Shown piece by piece: positions 1 to 5,533 of a stretch of DNA of 18,717 nucleotides. Origin of the DNA: Agromyces sp. (GTDB taxonomy: Bacteria; Actinomycetota; Actinomycetes; Actinomycetales; Microbacteriaceae); the NCBI GenBank assembly GCA_031178025.1, contig JAPSJU010000014.1, forward strand, positions 1-18,717. Reading direction: 5' to 3'. The notes beneath the pieces were generated by a model that saw nothing but the letters and a program-made list of their open reading frames with translations, was not told the DNA's origin and ran no database searches. A program made the position numbers and the translations under genes. The stretch's first letter is position 1. Every line of letters begins with the position of its first letter.

Positions 1-515
1 AGAAGGAGCACCTCGCGATCGACGAGGCCAAGAAGCTCGGCATCCCCGTCATCGGCATCCTCGACACGAACTGCGACCCCGACGAGGTGCAGTACCCGAT
101 CCCGGGCAACGACGACGCGATCCGCTCCGTGAGCCTGCTCACCCGCATCATCGCCGACGCCGCGGCCGAGGGCCTCATCGAGCGTCACCAGAAGCCCGAA
201 GCCGAAGGCAACGTGTCCGCCGTCGAGCCGCTCGCCGAGTGGGAGCAGGAGCTCCTCCAGGCGCAGACGCCCGAGCAGTCCTCGCCCGAGACCGCCAAGG
301 TCGACGGCGCGACCGCCGAAGCCGAAGAGGTGGCCGAGGTCGCCCAGGCCGTGTCGGCGGATGCGACTGCGGAAGCCGTGACCGAGACCCCGGCCGACGC
401 CGAGGCCGCCGACGCCGCAGCGGAGACCCCCGCCGAGGCCGAGGCCGCCGACGCCGCAGCGGAGACCCCGGCCGACGCCGAGGCCGAGACCGCCGACGCA
501 GCCGAGACCAAGTAA
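1..515 (+). CDS. rpsB: 30S ribosomal protein S2 (3' part, 5' end outside window)
   Basis: S2 is a 30S subunit protein needed for S1 docking and translation initiation. The frame is open from base 3; the visible part starts at EHLAIDEAKKLGIPVIGILD and continues through TNCDPDEVQYPIPGNDDAIR and SLLTRIIADAAAEGLIERHQ, the typical end of the S2 core. The core stops near base 191. It is followed by about 106 extra residues (bases 192-512) that are almost all Ala, Glu, Asp, Thr and Pro, including a 13-residue repeat. Such acidic tails are known on actinobacterial S2, but the length and internal repeats stand out here. The TAA stop lies 27 bp before tsf, the usual rpsB-tsf pair, probably cotranscribed. 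The start, promoter and any autoregulatory leader lie outside the window. Confidence 0.97.
   Translation, partial: KEHLAIDEAKKLGIPVIGILDTNCDPDEVQYPIPGNDDAIRSVSLLTRIIADAAAEGLIERHQKPEAEGNVSAVEPLAEWEQELLQAQTPEQSSPETAKVDGATAEAEEVAEVAQAVSADATAEAVTETPADAEAADAAAETPAEAEAADAAAETPADAEAETADAAETK
384..512 (+). repeat. 39-bp tandem repeat encoding the Ala/Glu tail of S2
   Basis: Two 39-bp units at 384-422 and 423-461 are nearly identical, each beginning GAGACCCC. They encode ETPADAEAADAAA and ETPAEAEAADAAA. A third, degenerate unit follows at 462-512 (ETPADAEAETADAAETK). The unit is a multiple of three, so gain or loss of copies would keep the frame. It lies inside the acidic tail of rpsB and is probably disordered. 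Confidence 0.85.
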
Positions 516-527
516 GACGACGAGTCC

Positions 528-533
528 AGGAGA
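528..533 (+). promoter_or_regulatory. Ribosome binding site of tsf
   Basis: AGGAGA lies 9 nt upstream of the ATG at 543, inside the 27-bp rpsB-tsf gap. It fixes the tsf start. Confidence 0.8.
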
Positions 534-542
534 CTTCCAGAT

Positions 543-1373
543 ATGGCCAACTTCACTCTCGAAGACGTCAAGACCCTGCGCGAGCGCCTCGGCACCGGCA
601 TGGTCGACACGAAGAACGCGCTCGTCGAGGCCGACGGGGACATCGAGAAGGCGGTCGAGATCCTCCGCCTGAAGGGTGCGAAGGGCAACGCGAAGCGTGC
701 CGATCGCTCCACCGCCGAGGGCCTCGTCGCCGCCGTCGACAACGGCGACGGCACCGCCACGCTCATCGAGCTCGCGTGCGAGACCGATTTCGTCGCGAAG
801 GGCGAGAAGTTCGTGGCGCTCGCCGATCGCGTCCTCGCCGCGGCCGCTGCCGCTCGCGCCGATTCCATCGAGTCCGCGCTCGCCGCGCCCGCAGACGGCA
901 AGACCGTCGCCGACGTGATCAACGAGGAGGCGGCGATCCTCGGTGAGAAGGTCGAGCTCCGCCGCATCCGCCTGGTCACGGGGGAGCGCTTCTCGATCTA
1001 CCTGCACAAGACGTCGAAGGACCTGCCGCCGCAGGTCGGCGTCGTGCTCGGCTACGCGGGTGACGACGCGGAGACCGCGCGGTCGGTCGCGCAGCACATC
1101 TCGTTCGCGAACCCGGAGTACCTCGCCCGCGAGGACGTTCCGGCCGAAGCCGTCGAGAAGGAGCGCGCGATCGTCGAGCAGATCTCCCGCGAGGAGGGCA
1201 AGCCCGAGGCCGCCCTGCCCAAGATCATCGAAGGGCGCCTCGGCGCGTACTTCAAGCAGGTCGCGCTCCTCGAGCAGGACTACGCGAAGGACAACAAGCT
1301 GTCGGTCGGCAAGGTGCTCTCCGACGCCGGCGTCACGGTGAGCGACTTCGCTCGCTTCAAGGTCGGCGCGTAA
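543..1373 (+). CDS. tsf: Elongation factor Ts
   Basis: EF-Ts is the cytosolic guanine-nucleotide exchange factor that recycles EF-Tu-GDP to EF-Tu-GTP. The 276-residue product has the family's usual length. An N-terminal UBA-like region spans about residues 1-50 and contains LRERLGTGMVDTK (first EF-Ts signature). The second signature, ELACETDFVAKGEKF, lies at about 76-90 and includes the TDFVA residues that contact EF-Tu. The dimerisation and core subdomains follow, with a C-terminal helix ending in ARFKVGA. The ATG is preceded by a good AGGAG. The gene lies directly after rpsB and is followed within 11 bp by a strong hairpin, so rpsB-tsf probably forms one transcription unit. Nothing is abnormal. 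Confidence 0.98.
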   Translation: MANFTLEDVKTLRERLGTGMVDTKNALVEADGDIEKAVEILRLKGAKGNAKRADRSTAEGLVAAVDNGDGTATLIELACETDFVAKGEKFVALADRVLAAAAAARADSIESALAAPADGKTVADVINEEAAILGEKVELRRIRLVTGERFSIYLHKTSKDLPPQVGVVLGYAGDDAETARSVAQHISFANPEYLAREDVPAEAVEKERAIVEQISREEGKPEAALPKIIEGRLGAYFKQVALLEQDYAKDNKLSVGKVLSDAGVTVSDFARFKVGA

Positions 1374-1383
1374 GTGCCCCAGG

Positions 1384-1418
1384 GGAGTCCGGATCGCGAG
1401 CGCGATCCGGACTCCTTT
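1384..1418 (+). terminator. Hairpin terminator after tsf
   Basis: A perfect 14-bp stem (GGAGTCCGGATCGC at 1384-1397 pairing with 1402-1415) closes a GAGC loop and is followed by a short TTT tract. It begins 11 bp after the tsf stop. The T-run is short, as is common in high-GC actinobacteria. It is the strongest hairpin noticed in the window and probably separates rpsB-tsf from pyrH-frr-cdsA. Confidence 0.85.
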
Positions 1419-1474
1419 GCTGTGTCCGCGACGACGCCGGACCGACGAGGCCGAGCAGCGCTCGAGCACGGCCG

Positions 1475-1498
1475 GGAGCCGGCGCTGCGCCGGGCTCC
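1475..1498 (+). other. Second hairpin upstream of pyrH
   Basis: GGAGCCGGCG (1475-1484) can pair with 1488-1498 through one bulged G, leaving a 3-nt CTG loop. There is no T-run after it, so it does not look like a terminator. It lies 46 bp upstream of the pyrH start, between the tsf terminator and the pyrH ribosome binding site. It could be a leader structure or simply GC-rich sequence. Confidence 0.3.
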
Positions 1499-1543
1499 TC
1501 GAACCAGTAGCTTTGACACCCAGAGGGGAAGGAACGGTCAGGG

Positions 1544-2275
1544 ATGACGGACAAGAAGCGCAGGGTGCTGCTGAAGCTCTCGGGTGAGGCCTTCGGCGGC
1601 GGAGCACTCGGAGTCAATCCCGACGTCGTGAGCGCGTTGGCACGGGAGATCGCGGATGCCGCCCGCACCGTCGAGGTGGCGATCGTCGTCGGCGGCGGCA
1701 ACTTCTTCCGCGGCGCCGAACTGTCCCAGCGCGGCATGGATCGCGGCCGTGCGGACTACATGGGCATGCTCGGCACCGTGATGAACTCGCTCGCGCTGCA
1801 GGACTTCCTGGAGCAGGCGGGCGCAGAGACGCGGGTGCAGTCGGCGATCTCGATGACGCAGGTCGCCGAGCCGTACATCCCACGTCGAGCCGAACGGCAT
1901 CTCGAGAAGGGACGGGTCGTGATCTTCGGTGCCGGCGCGGGCCTCCCGTACTTCTCCACCGACACGGTCGCGGCGCAGCGTGCGCTCGAGATCGGCGCGG
2001 ATGTCGTGCTCGTCGCGAAGAACGGCGTCGACGGGGTGTACTCGGATGACCCTCGCACGAATCCCGACGCCGAGAAGATCGACCGCATCAGCTATCAGGA
2101 GGCGCTGCAGCGCGGCCTCAAGGTCGTGGATTCCACCGCGTTCAGCCTCTGCATGGACAACGGCATGCCGATGCAGGTGTTCGGCATGGCACCGAGCGGC
2201 AACGTCACCGCCGCGATCCTCGGCGCCGAGCTCGGCACGGTCGTGAGCAACGGCGTGCCGGCCTCCACTCGATAG
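1544..2275 (+). CDS. pyrH: UMP kinase (uridylate kinase)
   Basis: PyrH converts UMP + ATP to UDP + ADP in pyrimidine nucleotide synthesis (EC 2.7.4.22). It is a hexameric cytosolic enzyme of the amino-acid-kinase fold. The 243-residue product has the family length. Motifs seen are KLSGEAF (residues 11-17, ATP site), GGGN followed by FFRG (50-57), DYMGMLGT (71-78, UMP site), GAGLPYFSTDT (131-141, where most homologues read GTGNPYFTTDT) and DGVYSDDP (163-170). The ATG is preceded by GAGGGGAAGGA about 10 nt upstream. The gene begins a second unit after the tsf terminator and ends 33 bp before frr. The bacterial enzyme is typically inhibited by UTP and activated by GTP. Confidence 0.97.
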   Translation: MTDKKRRVLLKLSGEAFGGGALGVNPDVVSALAREIADAARTVEVAIVVGGGNFFRGAELSQRGMDRGRADYMGMLGTVMNSLALQDFLEQAGAETRVQSAISMTQVAEPYIPRRAERHLEKGRVVIFGAGAGLPYFSTDTVAAQRALEIGADVVLVAKNGVDGVYSDDPRTNPDAEKIDRISYQEALQRGLKVVDSTAFSLCMDNGMPMQVFGMAPSGNVTAAILGAELGTVVSNGVPASTR

Positions 2276-2278
2276 ACT
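2273..2278 (+). promoter_or_regulatory. Possible -10 box for frr overlapping the pyrH stop
   Basis: TAGACT shares its first three bases with the pyrH TAG stop. Transcription would start near 2285, giving a leader of about 24 nt that holds the frr ribosome binding site. No good -35 is visible, and readthrough from pyrH is equally possible. Confidence 0.25.
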
Positions 2279-2295
2279 GTCCCGACCAGCGAACC

Positions 2296-2303
2296 AGAAG
2301 GAG
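2296..2303 (+). promoter_or_regulatory. Ribosome binding site of frr
   Basis: AGAAGGAG lies 5 nt upstream of the GTG at 2309 and supports that non-ATG start. Confidence 0.75.
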
Positions 2304-2308
2304 TCCCC

Positions 2309-2863
2309 GTGATCGCGGATGTACTTTCCGATGCCACCGCACGCATGCAGAAGGCCGTCGAGGTCGCCAAGGACGACTTCGCGTCCGTGCGCACGGGCCG
2401 GGCGAATCCCCAGCTCTTCCAGAAGATCATGGTGAGCTACTACGGCACGCCGACACCGCTCGCGCAGCTCGCCTCGCTGCAGAACCAGGAGGCGCGCACG
2501 CTCGTCGTGACGCCCTACGACAAGGGTGCGCTGAAGGACATCGAGCAGGCCATCCGTGACACGCCGAACCTCGGAGCGAACCCGTCGAACGACGGCAACA
2601 TCATCCGCGTCACCCTTCCGGAACTCACCGAGGAACGGCGCAAGGAGTTCGTGAAGATCGTTCGGTCCAAGGCGGAGGACGCCCGCGTCTCGGTGCGGAA
2701 CATCCGACGCAAGGCGAAGGACGACCTCGACGCACTCAAGGGCGAGGTGGGCGACGACGAGGTCTCGCGCGCCGAGAAGGAGCTCGAGCAACTGACCAAG
2801 GCCAACGTCGACGCGATCGACGACGCGCTGAAGCGCAAGGAAGCCGAACTCCTCGAGGTCTGA
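2309..2863 (+). CDS. frr: Ribosome recycling factor
   Basis: RRF acts with EF-G to split the post-termination 70S ribosome. The 184-residue product is the standard length. It starts at GTG with VIADVLSDATARMQKAVEV. The tRNA-mimic helical domain carries RTGRANPQLF (28-37, conserved RTGRA), the small beta domain includes YYGTPTPLAQLA (about 44-55), and the long C-terminal helices include LPELTEERRKEFVK (103-116). The GTG start is supported by AGAAGGAG. The gene lies between pyrH and cdsA, the common bacterial order. Only 9 bp separate its stop from the cdsA ATG, so the two are very likely cotranscribed. Confidence 0.97.
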   Translation: MIADVLSDATARMQKAVEVAKDDFASVRTGRANPQLFQKIMVSYYGTPTPLAQLASLQNQEARTLVVTPYDKGALKDIEQAIRDTPNLGANPSNDGNIIRVTLPELTEERRKEFVKIVRSKAEDARVSVRNIRRKAKDDLDALKGEVGDDEVSRAEKELEQLTKANVDAIDDALKRKEAELLEV

Positions 2864-2872
2864 GGGATCACG

Positions 2873-3856
2873 ATGTCAGGCGTCCCCAAGGAGGAGCAGT
2901 CGGACGCCGAGGGGCATGAACGAACCTCGCGTGACGAGTTCCGAGCGCAGGTGCATGCGCGCAAGGTCGAGATCGAGCGCCAGTTCGAGGCCTCGAAGGC
3001 GCAGTTCGACCAGGCGCAGGAGAAGATCCAGGCTCGCACCGGCCGGAACCTGATCCTCGCCATCGCCATCGGGCTCGTCTTCGGCGGTGCCCTCCTGCTG
3101 AGCCTGCTCGTCATCAAAGAGCTCTTCATGCTGTTCGCCGTCGTGATCGCGGCGTTCGCCAGCTACGAACTCGCGCAGGCGCTCCGCAAGGGCGGCTATC
3201 TCATCCCGCGGGTGCCGACCGTCGCCGTCGCCGTCGCCGCCGTTCCCATCGCCTACTACGGCGGCGCCGTCGGACAGCTGCTCGCCGTCCTCGGCGGCAT
3301 GCTGCTCGTCTCCCTCTGGCGTGTGGCGGAGCAGGCGATGCCGTCGCGTCGCCGCTCGGCCGCCGCGCTCGGCCGTGACCTCACGGCGGGCGTGTTCGTG
3401 CAGGCCTACGTGACCTTCCTCGCCACCTTCGCGGTGCTCCTCACGGCCGCCGACGGGGGCGAGCTCTGGACGCTCGCATTCATCATCGTCGCGGTGGCCG
3501 CCGACACCGGCGCCTACGCCTTCGGGCTCATGTTCGGCAAGCACCCGATGGCGCCCGTCATCAGCCCGAAGAAGACGTGGGAGGGATTCGCCGGGGGAGC
3601 TGCCACGAGCCTCGTCGCCGGCGTCCTGCTGTCCACGCTCATGCTCGGCAACACGTGGTGGTTCGGCCTGGTCTTCGGCGCACTCATCTTCCTGACCGCC
3701 ACGCTCGGCGACCTCGTCGAGTCCCTCGTCAAGCGCGACATCGGCATCAAGGACATGAGCTCGTGGCTCCCCGGACACGGCGGATTCCTCGACCGCCTCG
3801 ACTCGATCCTGCCCTCGGCGGCGGTCGCCTTCGCGTGCTTCCGGGTCTTCGGGTGA
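2873..3856 (+). CDS. cdsA: Phosphatidate cytidylyltransferase (CDP-diacylglycerol synthase) with an extra N-terminal segment
   Basis: CdsA makes CDP-diacylglycerol from phosphatidic acid and CTP (EC 2.7.7.41), the branch point for phosphatidylglycerol, cardiolipin and phosphatidylinositol. It is a polytopic membrane enzyme. The 327-residue protein has the CDS signature at about 284-310: SLVKRDIGIKD, then the PGHGG segment, then LDRLD. It also has the conserved DTGAYAFGLMFGKHP (211-225) and SPKKTWEGFAGG. Hydrophobic segments begin at about residue 59. Residues 1-57 form a charged, soluble, probably helical segment (for example DEFRAQVHARKVEIERQFEA) not required in the E. coli-type enzyme. The start ATG is only 9 bp after frr and has a weak GAGGGA upstream, which suggests coupled translation. 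Confidence 0.95.
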   Translation: MSGVPKEEQSDAEGHERTSRDEFRAQVHARKVEIERQFEASKAQFDQAQEKIQARTGRNLILAIAIGLVFGGALLLSLLVIKELFMLFAVVIAAFASYELAQALRKGGYLIPRVPTVAVAVAAVPIAYYGGAVGQLLAVLGGMLLVSLWRVAEQAMPSRRRSAAALGRDLTAGVFVQAYVTFLATFAVLLTAADGGELWTLAFIIVAVAADTGAYAFGLMFGKHPMAPVISPKKTWEGFAGGAATSLVAGVLLSTLMLGNTWWFGLVFGALIFLTATLGDLVESLVKRDIGIKDMSSWLPGHGGFLDRLDSILPSAAVAFACFRVFG

Positions 3857-3864
3857 GCGTCCGC

Positions 3865-3870
3865 GATAAT
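3865..3870 (+). promoter_or_regulatory. Candidate -10 box (GATAAT) for a leaderless DivIVA-repeat gene
   Basis: GATAAT matches five of six bases of the TATAAT consensus and is followed after exactly 6 nt by the GTG at 3877, the spacing expected when transcription begins at the start codon. No clear -35 is visible. It lies just after the cdsA stop. Confidence 0.4.
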
Positions 3871-3876
3871 GGTGCG

Positions 3877-4431
3877 GTGGATGCCACCTTCCCTCGCGCC
3901 AGAAAGCCCCAGCCCGGGTACAACACCGCCCAGGTCGAGGAGTTCCTGCAAGTGGCGCGTCGCGCCTACGACGGCACGCCCGATCCGGGCGACCCGCCGC
4001 TCTCGTCGGAGAAGATCCGGCTGACGGCGTTCAGGATGCAGAAGGGCGGCTACTCCACGGCGCACGTGGATGCCGCGCTCGAGCGCCTCGAGGACGCCTT
4101 CGCGGCGCGCGAGCGGCAGGTGGCGGCGCGACTGCACGGTACGGAGGCCTGGCTCGCCGAGGCGCGCACGACCGCACAGGTCGTCTCGAACCGCCTCGCA
4201 CGCCCCGAGGGTCATCGCTTCGATCGGGTGAGCCCGCTCGCGCTCGGTTACCGGATCCGCGAGGTCGACCGGTTCGCCGACAAGCTCACGCGGTACTTCC
4301 GCGACGGATGGCCGATCTCCATCGACGACGTGCGAAGCGTCGTGTTCACGACGCAGCGGGGCGGCTATCGCGAATCGCAGGTGGACCTCGTGCTCGACGC
4401 GGTGGTCGACGTCATGCTCGCGGTGCGCTGA
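3877..4431 (+). CDS. DivIVA-box repeat protein (four copies)
   Basis: This is a 184-residue cytosolic protein without membrane segments. It contains four copies of the DivIVA N-terminal box, the pattern F-x(n)-GY-x4-V-x2-(F/L): residues 5-32 (around PGYNTAQVEEFL), 52-75 (GGYSTAHVDAAL), 115-141 (LGYRIREVDRFADKL) and 157-181 (GGYRESQVDLVL). Single DivIVA boxes bind curved or polar membrane and recruit growth machinery; actinobacterial proteins with several boxes and no long coiled coil are known but not characterised. Two starts are possible. GTG 3877 begins VDATFPRARK and sits 6 nt after GATAAT; it was chosen because the family-like segment begins there. GTG 3853 overlaps the cdsA stop as GTGA and would add eight residues. 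Its function is not known; a role near the growing pole or septum is inference. Confidence 0.85.
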   Translation: MDATFPRARKPQPGYNTAQVEEFLQVARRAYDGTPDPGDPPLSSEKIRLTAFRMQKGGYSTAHVDAALERLEDAFAARERQVAARLHGTEAWLAEARTTAQVVSNRLARPEGHRFDRVSPLALGYRIREVDRFADKLTRYFRDGWPISIDDVRSVVFTTQRGGYRESQVDLVLDAVVDVMLAVR

Positions 4432-4481
4432 GCCATCCGGAAGCGCGCTCGGCGTGTTCGACTCGACGACCGCCCCTCGGA

Positions 4482-4487
4482 TACACT
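4482..4487 (+). promoter_or_regulatory. Candidate -10 box (TACACT) before the transglycosylase-like gene
   Basis: TACACT lies 9 nt before the GTG at 4497, and no Shine-Dalgarno sequence lies between them. A loose -35 candidate, TTCGAC, is at 4457-4462 with a 19-nt spacer. This is consistent with a leaderless or near-leaderless mRNA. Confidence 0.45.
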
Positions 4488-4496
4488 CGACGAATC

Positions 4497-5159
4497 GTGG
4501 GCAGGCATTCGGGCAGTGACGAGTCGACCGCTCCCGTGCGCGCGCCGGCCGGCTCGGCGACCAGGCCGGGGCGTGTGAAGCAGGCCGCCACCGTCGTCTT
4601 CGCCTTCACCGCCTCCGTGAGCTTCCTGCTCGTGAACGTCGTCGATCCGTTCTCGGGGGCCACCGCGTCGCCCGACTTCTCGTCGTCGGACGAGCGCTTC
4701 GGCGGCGCCGAGGTGCAGGCGTTCGATGCGAGAGGCGAGTACACGATCGACGTCTCGACTGAGGCGTACGTCGTGGAGAAGAAGCCCGAGGTGAAGCTCG
4801 CACCGGCATCCACCGCACCGGAGAGCGGCTGGGCTCCCCCCGCGGTCACGCCCGACCCCGGGTCGGCACAGGCCTACGCGGCAGGCGCGGTCGCCGCCCG
4901 CGGCTGGTCGTCGATCGAGTTCGACTGCCTCGTGGCGCTGTGGAGCAGGGAGTCCGGATGGCGGGTGAACGCCCACAACGCCTCGAGCGGCGCCTACGGC
5001 ATCCCCCAGGCGCTCCCCGGCACGAAGATGGCGACCGCCGGTGCCGACTGGGAGACGAACCCGGCGACGCAGATCGAATGGGGCCTCGGCTACATCCAGG
5101 CTCGGTACGGCATGCCGTGCGGTGCCTGGGCGCATTCGGAGGACGTCGGCTGGTACTGA
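4497..5159 (+). CDS. Membrane-anchored lytic-transglycosylase-like wall protein
   Basis: This is a 220-residue exported protein. A short basic N-terminus (to about residue 28) precedes a hydrophobic segment at about 29-48 (ATVVFAFTASVSFLLVNVV). This is a signal anchor or uncleaved signal, followed by a Ser/Asp-rich linker containing YVVEKKPEVKLAPAS. The C-terminal domain, about 120-220, has the lysozyme-like pattern FDCLVALWSRESGWRVNAHN, in which E152 of ESGW is the expected catalytic acid, then SSGAYGIPQALPGTKMA and TQIEWGLGYIQARYG. C144 and C208 may form a disulfide outside the cell. Relatives in Microbacteriaceae are called transglycosylase SLT-domain or aggregation-promoting-factor-like proteins and are expected to cleave or bind peptidoglycan. 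GTG 4497 was chosen because it gives a compact signal and follows a -10 box; an earlier frame start inside the upstream gene is implausible. Confidence 0.85.
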   Translation: MGRHSGSDESTAPVRAPAGSATRPGRVKQAATVVFAFTASVSFLLVNVVDPFSGATASPDFSSSDERFGGAEVQAFDARGEYTIDVSTEAYVVEKKPEVKLAPASTAPESGWAPPAVTPDPGSAQAYAAGAVAARGWSSIEFDCLVALWSRESGWRVNAHNASSGAYGIPQALPGTKMATAGADWETNPATQIEWGLGYIQARYGMPCGAWAHSEDVGWY

Positions 5160-5212
5160 GGCCGTTCGGGAGGGCGGCATCGCCGCTCGACCGCCGACCG
5201 CCCGACGGAACG

Positions 5213-5218
5213 TAGACT
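5213..5218 (+). promoter_or_regulatory. Candidate -10 box (TAGACT) for a leaderless operon
   Basis: TAGACT is followed after 6 nt by the ATG at 5225. No Shine-Dalgarno sequence fits in the gap. This matches the leaderless arrangement common in actinobacteria and would drive the small zinc-protein gene and the hydrolase. Confidence 0.5.
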
Positions 5219-5224
5219 GGCACC

Positions 5225-5533
5225 ATGGCGCGCTCGAACCGGTCCCGGAGTCGCGCGGTCCGTGCTCGTGAGGCCCACCCCGAGCTCGACGTCGAGCGCT
5301 TGACCAGTGGATGGCGTCGCACCGAGACCCGCGGCGGGCGTGAGTGGAACGTGCAGCCCGTCTCCGAATCACAGGCGCTGAAGCCCTACTCATGCCCCGG
5401 CTGCAACCTCGATGTCGTGCCCGGTGTGGCGCACCTCGTCGTCTGGCGCGCCGACGGCGTACTCGGCGATGCCGCGGACCTGGCCGCCCGCCGCCATTGG
5501 CACACCCATTGCTGGAGGATCGGAGCCCCGTGA
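5225..5533 (+). CDS. Small conserved protein with a putative zinc site (CPGC / HxHxHC)
   Basis: This is a 102-residue soluble protein. The first 20 or so residues are very basic (MARSNRSRSRAVRAREA). The middle reads TSGWRRTETRGGREWNVQPV. The C-terminal half holds YSCPGC (C57, C60), H70 in PGVAH, and RRHWHTHCW (H91, H93, H95, C96), a plausible single Zn2+ site, with the basic tail suggesting nucleic-acid contact. Actinobacterial homologues occur next to the same hydrolase and are often labelled ATP/GTP-binding protein, but no P-loop or other nucleotide motif is visible here. Its TGA stop overlaps the GTG of the downstream hydrolase (GTGA), so the two are translationally coupled. The function is unknown; the zinc site is inferred from residue pattern only. 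Confidence 0.85.
   Translation: MARSNRSRSRAVRAREAHPELDVERLTSGWRRTETRGGREWNVQPVSESQALKPYSCPGCNLDVVPGVAHLVVWRADGVLGDAADLAARRHWHTHCWRIGAP

Noticed and set aside
1513..1518. TTGACA resembling a -35 element upstream of pyrH
   Set aside because: No -10-like sequence lies 16-19 nt downstream; that position falls at the ribosome binding site and start codon, so a promoter here would exclude the start.
5160..5224. GC-rich inverted sequence between the transglycosylase-like and zinc-protein genes, considered as a terminator
   Set aside because: CCGTTCGGGAGGGCGG and CCGCCCGACGG pair only imperfectly with several mismatches and no T-run follows.
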